The translations under genes were made by a program, and so were the position numbers. Below the pieces are notes generated by a model. The model was not told the DNA's origin and did no database searches. It worked only from the letters and a program-made list of their open reading frames with translations. 64,000 nt of DNA from Sipunculus nudus (lineage: Eukaryota > Annelida > Sipuncula > Golfingiida > Sipunculidae), in the NCBI GenBank assembly GCA_026874595.1, contig CM049309.1:70226926-70290925 (forward strand), in the 5' to 3' direction. Shown here piece after piece: positions 50,701 to 61,699 of this stretch (position 1 is the first letter of the stretch; each line of letters begins with the position of its first letter).

Positions 50701-52570
50701 AAATATTCATATTTTAGAGTAAATTAATAGAATGTTGGAAAATTAAGTTGGTTACTGAAAAATTATGTCTCCCAACACTGAGACAACACAACAGGGATCT
50801 TATGATACATGATGGTCTTTCTGGACCACATATTTCAGTATCCAGTATTTGGTACAGTTACCTTATCATCTGGACCCTACCCACCTGTGTCTGGTTTCTC
50901 TCCAGGCCACTCTGCTGGAAGTTCTACTGCTATGGCTCCATCCTCTTCCCCCGCATCCAGCCATCTGTTCACCGGGAAATCAAGCTTCTTCTGACGGAGC
51001 AGGTCCTCCATAACAATCTGTAGGTAAAATCAAACATGGACAAAATCATTCACTAAATGCTGCTTCAATTTGGTAAAATATCTGGCTAAGTGTTCAAAAT
51101 GCAGAGGACTTACTACCCTAAAGATCCTTGAAACTGTGGTGCAGGGATTTTTGCTTCAGCATTCATTTTGCAAAAACATTCTAACAGCACCAAAGTGTCA
51201 TATGAAAGCTGGTGAATGTTCCTTTAGTTTCATAACCCTGAGTCTGGAATTTGCTTCTGACTAAACTGAGAAAATCTCTTACTCTTGCATAATTTATAAC
51301 CAATTTAAAAACTTCTCTTTTGGCTAATTTTGGTCATTAATATGTATTTTTTTTTTTATTTGTAAGTGAACTGCAATGGATAAATTTGTTGGAGAAAGGA
51401 AAAATAAAGGGGGGCTTGGGCACAGGTACAGAGATACTGTCAAGCAGACAGTGATGTTCCATAGGTGATCTGCCGATGAAGAAAAAACTTGTTAACTTGC
51501 ATAACTGGGAAACTGGTTAAACGGTCCAAATGACCGAAAACGCAAGTAAAAGGGCTTTGCGTCTTGAAGTAAAGTCGTTCACAATGATCGAGTTCGGCTC
51601 TCGAATGGCATGGCTGGGTCTCCGCTGCTGGGATCGGTAGAGGGAATGCGGGTTGCTTCGGGCTTTGTGGCTGTGGGTGCTGTAGCTTTCTAACAAGGAC
51701 TTCAACCCTGGAGAGAAGAGGGCGCCCCCTATGGCTCCTTGCTTGGCTTGGCGTGGCACTGCGACTGTTGGCTCAGAGAACTTGCTTAAGGAGCGCACAG
51801 GGCTGAGGTCTTGACCGCAGCAACCTGTAGCTGCTCGATGAGCGTATACTTCTTTTGGCTTGGCCATAGGTGATCACACAGGGGAGGAAGTATCATACAG
51901 ACAAGAAGTATCATATAGAGAAGTATCGTGACCACCTACCTTCTCAATGTGCCAGCCATCACTGGGATTCTTTCCTTCGTGTTCTATGCGAATCTTACTT
52001 AGTTTACCCACATCCTTAGGGTCCAACCAAATCTGAAACATGTGGCTAAAACTCTGTACATCTGCATAATGGTAGGGAAGTATAATATATCCTATTCAAA
52101 AAGTAACAATTTCAAAAGGTATTGTAACAAAAAAACACCTATATACTTAGAGGACAGCATTGTAGTTCAGTCACCTTTGTTAATTTAAGACTACAAAGAT
52201 AACACTTCAATTAAGACATTAACAATGCAGAAATGCATGATCTTTTAATACTCTGTGAGTCTGTGACACTGGTTGGATGTGAAAATATGCATGCTTGGTA
52301 TACTATGTAAAGTTAAATCCTTATACTTTTATCATTTTCAGATGATACTTGAATATTCCCTTCAATCTACACTATTATATCCAGTTGATAAAAAGTAAAG
52401 CCTTACATCTATTTCATCAGTAGCACCAGCTTTATACAGCCCAACATCAGGTTCTCCAAGTGGTAATGGACCTGAGTCACCCTTGTCTCCAAATACTGTC
52501 AATGTGACCTGGACGTTGGTATCAGCTTTGTCCTTCTGAGACGTGGTTACATGCACTCTCCAGTCTCCTT
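47656..52570 (-). CDS. LOXHD1: LOXHD1-like multi-PLAT-domain protein, 3' part of gene (six exons)
   Basis: Six minus-strand exons join as 52570-52407, 52032-51940, 51017-50885, 49648-49494, 48538-48381 and 47770-47656. Every intron is GT-AG and all phases agree (+1 entering, 0, 0, 1, 0, 2), giving 271 residues after an initial partial codon, then TAA. The product holds two PLAT (lipoxygenase homology) beta-sandwich domains. The first runs from EGDWRVHV through DGWHIEK and NRWLDAGEEDG to VELPA; the second from TGYVVQTVTG and FGGGTDAHVYI through HDDAGGGAGWYLDKV to FPCDNW. A tail of about 30 residues rich in Lys and Gly follows. The spacing matches the tandem PLAT repeats of LOXHD1, known in vertebrates as a hair-cell stereociliary protein; the role here (membrane or lipid association, perhaps in ciliated or sensory cells) is inferred. 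The gene is incomplete: the first visible exon begins in mid-codon and further PLAT repeats should lie upstream, beyond 64000 or hidden in the repeats. Confidence 0.9.
48381..48538 (-). CDS. LOXHD1: LOXHD1-like exon: second half of last PLAT domain
   Basis: A 158-bp exon reading TDTFTVGAIGLGELKKVTIG, HDDAGGGAGWYLDKVIV, then FPCD. L-G-E-L-K-K-V-x-I-G-H-D and G-W-Y-L-D-K-V are PLAT signatures. The donor GTAGGT leaves the partial codon AA. If this intron is retained, translation would stop almost at once (Lys, then TAG), so the splice decides whether the basic tail is added. Confidence 0.92.
48982..49440. repeat. degenerate tandem repeat in LOXHD1-like intron
   Basis: Phrases such as GAGTTTAGCTGGATGGTC, GGCCAAGTGGTTGCAGT and GTTTAGTTGGATGG recur three or more times in the same order with diverged spacing (roughly 110-130 bp). 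It ends about 55 bases from the donor of the exon at 49494. Confidence 0.55.
49494..49648 (-). CDS. LOXHD1: LOXHD1-like exon: start of last PLAT domain
   Basis: A 155-bp exon, acceptor after TTCATTGCAG, donor AAAG/GTAGGA. It encodes TGYVVQTVTGKEFGGGTDA and HVYIILHGEKADSGKRFLL, the strongest match in the window to a PLAT repeat start (G-T-D-A-x-V-Y-I-x-L-x-G-x-x-x-D-S-G). The sequence just inside the intron contains a degenerate minisatellite. Confidence 0.92.
50885..51017 (-). CDS. LOXHD1: LOXHD1-like exon: end of PLAT domain and inter-domain linker
   Basis: A 133-bp exon beginning IVMEDLLRQKKLDFPVNRWL, then DAGEEDGAIAVELPAEWPG. It completes the first visible PLAT domain (F-x-V-N-R-W is the usual F-P-C-N-R-W position, with Val in place of Cys) and supplies the short Pro/Glu-rich linker. 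The donor is ACAG/GTGGGT, leaving one base that pairs with the next exon to make Val. Confidence 0.88.
51517..51867 (-). CDS. 116-codon open frame within a LOXHD1-like intron (unknown; possible alternative first exon)
   Basis: A complete ATG-to-TAA frame (starting MAKPKEVYAHRAATGCCGQD) starts 72 bases downstream of the 51940 donor. The start context is CACCTATGG. The stretch is clearly richer in G+C and CpG than the introns around it, which hints at coding constraint or a local promoter. The protein is Ser/Arg/Ala-rich with no recognisable domain, signal peptide or membrane segment. It could be an alternative 5' exon spliced to the exon at 51017 (a weak in-phase TCG/GTCATT exists near its end), an independent small gene, or chance. 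I do not recognise it. Confidence 0.3.
   Translation of the reverse strand: MAKPKEVYAHRAATGCCGQDLSPVRSLSKFSEPTVAVPRQAKQGAIGGALFSPGLKSLLESYSTHSHKARSNPHSLYRSQQRRPSHAIREPNSIIVNDFTSRRKALLLAFSVIWTV
51718..51736 (-). promoter_or_regulatory. CTCF-like motif inside LOXHD1-like intron
   Basis: The minus strand reads CCATAGGGGGCGCCCTC, a very good match to the CTCF core. It lies within the GC-richer 116-codon open frame, so it may simply be coding sequence. Confidence 0.3.
51940..52032 (-). CDS. LOXHD1: LOXHD1-like exon: PLAT domain middle strands
   Basis: A 93-bp, 31-codon, phase 0-0 exon reading IWLDPKDVGKLSKIRIEHEG and then KNPSDGWHIEK. The preceding tract is a consensus acceptor ending CAG and the donor is AAG/GTAGGT. 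L-x-K-I-R-I-x-H followed by GWHIEK is the conserved PLAT core around the central strands, so the reading frame is fixed by homology as well as by splice phase. Confidence 0.88.
52407..52570 (-). CDS. LOXHD1: LOXHD1-like exon: first half of penultimate PLAT domain
   Basis: This 164-bp exon has its acceptor AG at 52571-52572 and donor GTAAGG from 52406. It begins with two bases completing a codon from an unseen upstream exon, then reads EGDWRVHVTTSQKDKADTNV onward to ATDEID. The T-x-DTNVQVTLTVFGDKGDSG segment is typical of the early strands of LOXHD1 PLAT repeats. The acceptor lies only 14 bases from the terminal CTAG of a family B mobile element, so its branch-point region falls in transposon sequence. 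Confidence 0.85.
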
Positions 52571-52586
52571 CTGTCATAATTAACAA

Positions 52587-53611
52587 CTAGAATATCAGCA
52601 GAAGCTGACAAAAGCCCTCAGCCAAAAGAACAGTGTTTAGAGGTGGTAACAGTAACAAGTACTAAATATCTGTTCTCACATGGATATATATCTGTACATG
52701 TCTCAGTTATAAATTTAAAATGGAGAGGTATGTATCATGATTCATAACAATCCACCAAATGCTTCCTGAAATATAAGCTTCTAAGTTTTATTCTAATATA
52801 AGCTCTGTGACCTTGAAAAGTAGGTCAAGGTCACCCATCTTCAAACTTGACCGAGATTTTGTCCATATACATCTTCACCAAAGAAATAAAATTCCTATTG
52901 TGAATCATTTAAGAGATATCCCGCTCACAAGGACAAAGTTGAAAATCCAAGAAAAATTCATTAAAAATCAAAAATTATAGGTGGTGCCTCCAAACTTGTG
53001 CAGCAGTTACAGACCATCAGTCCCTATGATCATAGTAAGTATTGTGAAAATCCACCAAATGGTTCCTGAGAAATAAGCTTCTAAATGTTTTTTCTATAAT
53101 CAGCTCTAAAACGTAGAAAAATAGGTCAAGGTCACCCATCTTCGAACTTGACCGAGATTTTGTCAATATACATCTTCACCGAAAAAATATTCCTACGGTG
53201 AATCCTTTAAGAGATATCCCGCTCACAAGCCCAAAGTTGAAAAATCCGATAAAAATTCATTAAAAATCAGAAATTGTAGGTGGCGCCACCAAACTTGTGT
53301 AGCAGGCACAGACTATCAGTCCGAATAATCATAGTAAGTTTTGTGAAAATCCACCAAATGGTTACTGAGTAATAAGCATCTAAGTGTTTTTCTATAATCA
53401 GCTCTAAAATGTAGAAAAATAGGTCAAGGTCACCCATCTTCGAACTTGACCGAGATTTTGTCGATATACATCTTTACCGAGGAAATAAAATTCTGACGGT
53501 GAATCCTTTTCAAGATATCCCGCTCACAAGGTAAAAGTTAACGAACGCCGGACGGACAGACAGCTTGGGTGACGACAATAGCCCATCAGCCTAAGGGCTG
53601 AGGGCTAAAAA
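52587..53611 (-). mobile_element. family B element upstream of a LOXHD1-like exon
   Basis: The left end CTAGAATATCAGCAGAAGCT contains hairpin TCAGCAGAAGCTGA followed by GCCCTCAGCC. The right end is GGCTGAGGGCTAAAAA, with the tract GCCGGACGGACAGACAGC before it. Palindromes lie at about 52980 (degenerate) and 53279 (exact), about 299 bp apart. Same strand as the host gene; its 3' end is 14 bases from the splice acceptor. Confidence 0.65.
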
Positions 53612-54424
53612 GTACTCATCATAGAAAACAAACAAAAAATCAGCCTTGTATTAACTCACCATATATGCCAATCATCAAATTCAGGCATAATGCCAAAGTT
53701 CAGTTTCCCATCTGTTAACCTTGCTAACTAACCAAATTTGCTACAAGCTGAATGACATATTATGCTGTCCATTTACATCATGTACTTCTCTTAAATACCT
53801 ATTGTTTACCAGGCAGCAATAACTAACAATAAAGACTTCAGTATTATGTGACCTTTGATTTATTTAGGCATATGAGCATTATTTGTCCACAGTCCAGCAT
53901 AAAAAAATGGATACCCATGCTCATCTACCAAACATGCCTACTGCAAGTGTTTCCTGTGACTATAGTGTTGGTGTGATAACAAAACTATATTGTACATAAA
54001 CAGCTGTCTGATCAACTCATTCTGATGCACAGAACACAGACTCACATATATATCTTTAACCATTCTGATATAGTGTATGAGGATTAATATCAAAATATCC
54101 TATATTTTTTATACACTGACTTGCACATTTATTTTTAATTATAATACTGACATTTATAATTTCTCCTAGAATACTGATGAATGAGACCTGACTCCATTCA
54201 TCCCTTTAAAACTGTAATAGATATTTCAATCAACCTTCAGTTTAAAGATAACAAGGCCTACAGGCCTAATGCAAACCTGTGCATTGGGAAATACACTAGG
54301 TATAATGCTTCAATGCTGGACCATTACTTTTCATGTATATGAACAATGCTAGTACTAAACATTTTGAATAAGAAACAATTACACAAACATCACTGCTGAA
54401 ATTCTGGCATGGGTGCACACAACA
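53612..54424. other. upstream intron or flank of the LOXHD1-like gene, nothing recognised
   Basis: AT-rich single-copy DNA between mobile elements. I searched for a further PLAT exon (G-T-D-A-x-V or G-W-x-L-D-K type text) on the minus strand up to 64000 and saw none. Confidence 0.4.
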
Positions 54425-54790
54425 CAAAAACGATCGTACCTGGCACCACCAGTCTTGTATACTTCGAAGCTATCAGAGATATACACATACGCCAATTTTC
54501 AGACTGATATATCAAACCCCTCCTGAGAAATAAGCAGGGACACACATTGTGCAAAAATTGTTGTAGGTGGCACCACCAGTCTTGTATATGACAAAGCTAA
54601 TTGATATGTATAAATATGCCCAATTTCAGGCTGATATATCAAATTCCTCTGTAGAAATAAGCAAGCACATACACTGTGCAAAAGTCAATGTACGTGGCAC
54701 CACCTGTCTTGTAAATGAGAATACCATCAAAGACACATAGACAGGTCAAAATATCAGTCCAATACATCAAAATTCCCCAGAGTTTGATGC
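54425..54790. mobile_element. family A-related fragment
   Basis: Three GGCACCACC-type degenerate palindromes at about 54440, 54567 and 54695 (127-129 bp apart) are each followed by family A-like text (CCAATTTCAGGCTGATATAT). Both ends are missing. Confidence 0.45.
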
Positions 54791-54819
54791 ACTGGGCTGA
54801 CAAGGCTTAGGTGAGTATT

Positions 54820-55120
54820 GCAGTTGCCCCCGAGTGACCTGTGACAAATTGCTGCCTCAAGCTACTGCACTGAGTGAACTCTTGACCTGCACCTGGCTAG
54901 ACTAAGTGAACTTTTGACCTGTACCTGGCTGCACTGGGTGAACTCTTGACCTGTTGCATAATCTGACAAAGTTGGCAGTCTGCAAAAGCCATAAATAGAT
55001 TCAGGCTGAACTTTGGTGCCAAATATGATGCAGTGAGCAGTCTGCCAAAGCTATAAATAGAATGCAGCTACTGCACTGAGTGAACTCTTGACCTATACCT
55101 GGCTGCACTTCTTCCAATCC
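54820..55120. repeat. degenerate tandem repeat, about 41-bp units
   Basis: CTGCACTGAGTGAACTCTTG and ACCTGTACCTGGCTGCACT recur four or more times. A second phrase, AGTCTGCCAAAGC(C/T)ATAAATAGA, occurs twice. The minus-strand open frame at 55001-55219 is from this repeat. Confidence 0.55.
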
Positions 55121-55676
55121 TGGCACTGTGCCAAAACTATTTAAAGAGCTGACATCATCTTGGCTAATGGCCGACATCAAAGCACTGGCAATCTGCCAAT
55201 GTAAACCAAGTGCTGCCATCTGAACACAAAAGTGGTCCCTACTTGAAATAACTTTGAAATTTATTTTCCCAATACAAAATGCTTTTCAGCTGACATTTTA
55301 TAAAAAAAAGAAATAAGGAATACATGTAAAATTATTACGGATGCATACTGAATGCAAATTTAAAATACAGATATATCTCACTGATGGCAAATTCTTGAAT
55401 TAAGTTGAGTAGGGATACCAATAATTTATAATCCACGTACAGTTGTCTTTATATAGCCACAGAGAGCTGAATATCCATGATTGTAACATTGCCTGGTATG
55501 ATGAATAACGTAAATCATAAATCTAAATTTTTTAAAAGCTTTTAAAAAAACTTTCTCGTCAATATTAACCAAAGATAACCTGAATCTAAATGTCTAGTGG
55601 CATGATGTTATAGATGCTGATAAACTGGTGCCAGGCTAGATGTAACAGCATCACAGAGCTAACATATATGGTAAAA

Positions 55677-57689
55677 CAAGAAACCCAGGGGTCTAATGTT
55701 CACTCTGTGAATTACTGTGCAATTTGGCAAGTGATTAAAAAAAAATGAATGTGAAAATACCATTCATTCCTTTCCAAGTAGACATTGTTCTGTTGCACAA
55801 GGTAGGTTGCGCCACCTATCTGGTTTATGAGAAAACTTTCCAAGATGACTGCACATGCCAAATTTCAGACCAGTACTCCTGAGATATGAGCAATTTTCAC
55901 CCAAAGCAAACGTATGAATGGACACCACAGGAAAATTATTGCAGATGGCGCCACCAGTCTTGTTTACGAGATGGAGGTGACGAAGATCTATGGACATGCA
56001 CAATTTCAACCCAATACACTGAACAAACACTAAGACGATCAGATGGCAAATGCAAAGTTGGACACTCCGCAAAAAGTATTGTTTGTGGCGCCATCTGTCT
56101 GGTTAACTAGAAAACTTTCCTAGATGGATATACATGACAAATTTCAGATCAATACATTGAACCACTTCTGAGATATGAGCATTTTTCACCCACAGCAAAT
56201 GTACCAGGGATGCCATGGGAAAACGATTGCAGATGGCATCATCAGTCTTGAGTGTAAGTATGAGGAGTCCAAGATCTATGAATATGCAAAATTTCAGCTA
56301 AATACGTTGAACCACTCCTGAGATTGAGGGTTGTTATATAAAAGAAACCCAGGTTTGTACTGCACAGAAAGGTTCTCCATCATTGTTACCTACAACTGCA
56401 TAGGTGAGGGAACAAGTATGCCAGGTTTTGGAAAGATCAGTCCAAGGGTCCTAAAGGAGACTCTGTTTTTGTGGATTATAACAAATAAATACTTAATGAC
56501 ATATTTTGGATAAAAGCAGAAAACACCATTACAGCCTGCTGAAAGTAGCTAAACAGGTGGCACCACCTGGAGGTCAAAACCATTAAGCAGTCACATGATC
56601 AATATTCATGTGAAATTTGAAACTGAAGGCTGCAGCGGTTCCTAAGATATTTGGTAACAGACAATACATCATGTATAGAAACACATCAACATCCGTAGAT
56701 ATGCCATCTTGAAAATCACTTGACTGAATTTATACTCAAATTATTCCTCTTCCTCTTATTACTTTATGACTTATCTTGAAAGAAGTGGAAAGGAACATTT
56801 TGTCCCACAGAAAGTAGGTCAACACAGCTGGCGCCACCTGGAGGTCAAAATCATCTGGCAGTCACATGATCAATATTCCTGTGAAATTTGAAACTGAAGG
56901 CTGCAGCAGTTCCTAAAATATTTGGTAACAGACAATACATCCTGTATGGAAACACATCAAGTTGCTAAATTTTGCAACCCACACAATTTGAAGTTCTGTA
57001 GAGATGCCATCTTGAAAATGATTTGACTGAATTTACACACAAATTATTCCCCTTCCTCTAAGGAACGGCTGACTATCATATGAAGGCCAAAATATTAATA
57101 TTTTGTGACTTATCTTGAAAGAAGTGGAAAAGATCATTTTTTCCTGCAGAAAGTAGGTCAACACAGTTGTAGCCTGGAGGTCAAAATCATTTAGCAGTCA
57201 CATGATCAATATTCTCCTGAAATTTGAAACTGAAGGCTGCAGCAGTTCCTAAGATATTTGGTAACAGACAATACATCATGTATACATAGAAACACATCAA
57301 GCTGTCATATTTTGTGATCGACAGAATCTGAAGTTCCGTAGAGACGCCATCTTGAATATGACTTGACTGAATTTATACTCAAATTATTCCCCTTCCTCTA
57401 AGGAACTGTTGACTATGATATAAAGGCCAAAATATTAATACTTTATGACTTATCTTGAAAGAAGTTGAAAAGACCATTTCGTCCCGCAGAAAGTAGGTCA
57501 ACATAGGCGGCGCCACCAAAAGCTTATTTTTGCATGTCCATCCCATGATCAGTATTTCTGCAAAGTTTCATGAAGGTAGCTGACGTGGCTGTTGAGATAT
57601 TTGGTAACAGACGGTGGACGGTGGACATTTGACAGTGGACAGTGGACGATGGACGCTGCGCCATGGCATAAGTTCACAGAGTGAACTAA
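55677..57689 (-). mobile_element. family E/F composite element
   Basis: The left end AACAAGAAACCCAGGGGTC is followed by GTTCACTCTGTGAA; the right end is TTCACAGAGTGAACTAA, its inverted partner. The first part carries family A-like units (sites near 55803, 55946, 56087, 56232), the rest about 335-bp F units with AAGTAGGTCAACA, a palindrome, GAAACTGAAGGCTGCAGC and AAGATATTTGGTAACAGAC. A GGACGGTGGACA tract precedes the end. Confidence 0.55.
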
Positions 57690-57823
57690 TGACTCAATTC
57701 AATCTCCATAATTCAGCAAAAAATCATTCATGTGGAACCATTAATGAAAATTATAATAAGAATTATTGTAGGAATTATTCTTGTAAAATATTTAACAAAC
57801 TGGCTTCAGTGGCATCAGTCAAA

Positions 57824-60800
57824 CAAGTGACCCAGGGGTCATGACGCTCAGCTGACCAGGAAGACATTGACAAGAGTAATTTTATCATCTGAATGTCAAA
57901 TTTGAATGAAATACTTTTTCCAAACTTGACCTTTTGTATAAAATCATCTAATATTCATTGGGGTACTATGGAGCTCTGTAGCATGAAGGATATGGGTAAC
58001 AGACACCTATTTTCAAGGTTTACAAGATGACTTTCAGGGGTCTCCCAGCATGTCAAAAATTAAAATTCTAGGTCCAGTTATTATGATTTGTGCCCTGTTA
58101 ACAGATGACCAAATGTTTATTCTGGGGGGTATTTCAAAGCCGCATAGGATGAAGGATATGGGTAACAGAGATGTAATTTCAGGTGCACAAGGAGACTTTT
58201 CAGGGGCCTCCCAGCATATCAAGAAAGGAGATTCAAGGTCAAGTCATTATAATTTGTGCTCTGTTAACAGATGACTAAATCTTTATTCTGGGGAGTACTT
58301 CGGAGCTCCAGAGCATGAAGGATATGGGTAACAGGGACCTTATTTCGGTATCCATGTAGACCTTTTATGGGCTTCCCTGGAGGTGAGGACAGAAGATTCT
58401 AGGTCGAGTCATTAAGATTTGTGCCCTGTTAATATATGACCAAATCTTTATTCTGGGGGGTACTTCAGAGCCCCATAGCTCACAGAATATGGGTAACAGG
58501 GACCTTATTACAGGTTTCCATGTAGACCTTTTATGGGCTTCCCTGGAGGTGAGGACAGAAGATTCTAGGTCCAGTCATTATGATTTGTGCCCTGTTTACA
58601 GATGACCAAATGTTTAAAGATCACAAAAGTGGAGAAAAAAATTCGTAAAAATAAAAAAAAATACAGGTGGCGCCACCATACTGCAGAAACTGATGACACA
58701 TTCCATGATCAATATCCATGCAAAGAATCATGGTGATCACTGCAATAGTTGTTTAGATACTTGAGCTTTTGTATCAAATTTTCCTTTATTCTGGGGGGTA
58801 CTTCGGAGAACCATAGCTCAAAGGTTATGGGTAACAGAGACCTAATTTCAGGTTTCCAAAGAGACTTTTCATGGGCCTCTCAGCATGTCAAGAGAGAAGA
58901 TTCTAGGTGTAGTCATTACGATTTGTGCCCTGTTAACAGATGGCCGCATCTTAAGAGGTCTCAAAAATAGAGAAAAATATTGGTAAAAATCGAAAAAATA
59001 CAGGTGGCGCCACCAGTCTGCAGAAACTGATGAAACACTCCATGATCAATATCCATGCAAAAAATCACGATGATCAATGCATTAGTTGTTCAGATACTTG
59101 AGCTTTTGTATCAAATTTTCCATTATTCTGGGGGGTACTTCGGAACCCCCTAGCTTAAAGAATCTAGGTCACCGTGACCTAATTTCAGGTTTACAAGGAG
59201 AATTTCCATAGACCTCCCAGGATGTCAAGTAAGAAGATTCCAGTTCTAGCGGTTACGATTTGTGCCCTGTTAACAGACAGGCGCCCGGACGGCCGACGGA
59301 CAAAAGGTGATCCCTATAGCTCAGATGACTTACAGTCAGTTGAGCTAAAAGCACTTAATGGTCAATATCCATGCAAAGAATCATGATGATCTCCGTATTA
59401 GTTGTTCAGATACTTCAGCTTTTGTATCAAATTGTCCATTATTCTGAGGGATACATCAGAGTCCTATAGCTTGAAGGATATGGGTAACAGAGACCTAATT
59501 TCAAGTTTCCACAGACACTCTTCATGGGCCTCCTTGCATGACAAGAATGAAGTTTCTAGGTCCAGTTGTTGCAATTAGTACCCTCTTGATAGATAACTAC
59601 ATCTTCAAAGGTCTCAAAAAAAGAGAAAAAAAAATTCGTAAAAATTTGAAAAAAATACAGGTGGCGCACCCTCTCTGCAGAAACTGATGGAACAGCTCAT
59701 GATCAATATGCATGCCAAAAATCATGACCATCAGTGTTGTAGTTATTGAGATACTGCACTTTTTGTATCAAATTTTCCATTATTCTGGGGGGTATTTTGG
59801 AGCCATACAGCCTAAAGAATATGGGTAACAGAGACCTAATTTCAGGTTTCCATGGAGAATTTTCATGGGTCTCCCTGTGTGTCCAGAATGAAGATTCTAG
59901 GTCCAGTTTTTATGATTTGTGCCCTGTTAACAGATGTTCATATCTTTAAAGGTCTCAAAAATAGATAAAACATTCGTAAAAAAAAAACCCGAACAAATAC
60001 AGGTTGTGCCACCAGTCTGCAGGAACTGATGGATCACCTCTTGATCAATAGTTATGCCACAAATCATGACCATCAGTGATGTAGTTATTGAGATATTGAA
60101 GTTTTTGTATGAAATTTTTGACTACTCTGGGGGGTACTTTGGGGCCCCATAGCTCGAACCTTATTTCTGGTTTCCATGGAGACTTTTCATAGGTCTTCTA
60201 GTGTGTCGAGAATGAAGATTCTAGGTCTAGTCGTTACGATTTGTGCCATGCTAACAGATGACAGCATCCTTAAAGGTCTCAAAAATAGAGGAAAAAATCG
60301 TAAAAAATCGAACGATAAAGGTGGCACCACCAGTCTGCAGGAAGTGATGACACATCTCATGATCAATAGTTATGCCACAAATCATGACCATCAGATTAGT
60401 AGTTAATGAGATATTGAAGTTTTTGTATGAAATTTTTTACTTTTCTTGGGGGTACTTTGGGGCTCCATAGCTCAAAGAATATGGGTAACAGAGACTAATT
60501 TCTGGTTTCCATGGAGACTTTTCATAGGTCTCTCAGTGTGTCGAGAATGAAGATTCTAGGTCCAGTCGTTATGATTTGTGCCACGTTAACAGATGACAGC
60601 ATCCTTAAAGGTTTCAAAAATAGAGGAAAAAATCGTAAAAAATCAAACAATACAGGTGGCGCCACAAGTCTGCAGGAACTGATGGAACATCTCATAATCA
60701 ATATGTATGCCAAAAATCATGACCATCAGTGATGTAGTTATTGAGATATTGAAGTTTTTGTCTGAAATTTTTGACTACTCTGGGGGGGGGGGTACTTTGG

Positions 60801-61688
60801 GGCCCCATAGCTCGAAGGATATGGTTAACAGAGACCTAATTTCTGGTTTCCAAGGAAATTTTTCATGGACCTCTCAGTGTGTCAAGAATGAAGATTCTAG
60901 GTCCAGTCGTTACGATTTGTGCCATGCTAACAGATGACAGCATCCTTAAAGGTCTCAAAAATAGAGGAAAAAATCGTAAAAAATCGAACGATAAAGGTGG
61001 CAACACCAGTCTGCAGGAAGTGATGACACATCTCATGATCAATAGTTATGCCACAAATCATGACAATCACTTTAGTAGTTAATGAGATATTGAAGTTTTT
61101 GTATGAAATTTTTTACTTTTCTTGGGGGTACTTTGGGGCTCCATAGCTCAAAGAATATGGGTAACAGAGACCTAATTTCTGGTTTCCATAGAGACTTTTC
61201 ATAGGTCTCTCAGTGTGTCGAGAATGAAGATTCTAGGTCCAGTCTTTACGATTTGTGCCTTGTTAACAGATGTTTACATTTTGAAAGGTCTCAAAAATAG
61301 AGAAAAAAATTCGTAAAAAATTGAACGATAAAGGTAGCGCCACCAGTCTGCAGGAAGTGATGGAACATATCATGATCAATATGTATGACAAAAATCATGA
61401 CCATCAGTCAAGTAGTTAATGAGATATTGAAGTTTTTGTATGAAATTTTGGACTTTTCTGGGGGGTAGTTTGGGGCCCCATAGCTCGAAGGATATGGGTA
61501 ACAGAGACCTAATTTCTGGTTTCCAAGGAGATTTTTCATGGACCTCCCAGGATGTCAAGTAAGAAGATTCCAGTTCTAGCGGTTACGATTTGTGCCCTGT
61601 TAACGGACAGACGCCCGTCGGCCGGACGGACGACGGACAAAAGGTGATCCCTATAGCTCAGATGACTTTCAGTCAGCTGAGCTAAAAA
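57824..61688 (-). mobile_element. family D tandem array, about 335-bp units (two element ends)
   Basis: Begins AACAAGTGACCCAGGGGTCA (hairpin TGACCCAGGGGTCA), then GCTCAGCTGA. It ends at 61688 with GACGGACAAAAGGTGATCC, CTATAGCTCAGATGAC, TCAGCTGAGCTAAAAA. An identical end at about 59354 shows two elements or a duplication. Units carry palindromes at 58666, 59003, 59660 (degenerate), 60000, 60320, 60655, 61000 and 61335. Open frames here are repeats of the same unit, not genes. Confidence 0.65.
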
Positions 61689-61699
61689 TGTTTCACAGG

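Noticed and set aside
55001-55219. 72-codon minus-strand frame considered as an upstream LOXHD1-like exon
   Set aside because: It has no PLAT motifs and lies in a 41-bp degenerate tandem repeat.
58050-61558. Series of 60-76-codon frames with similar sequences (LGPVVTICAMLTDDSILKGL type)
   Set aside because: They are successive copies of the 335-bp family D unit; similarity between them is from the repeat, and each is broken by stops at unit boundaries.
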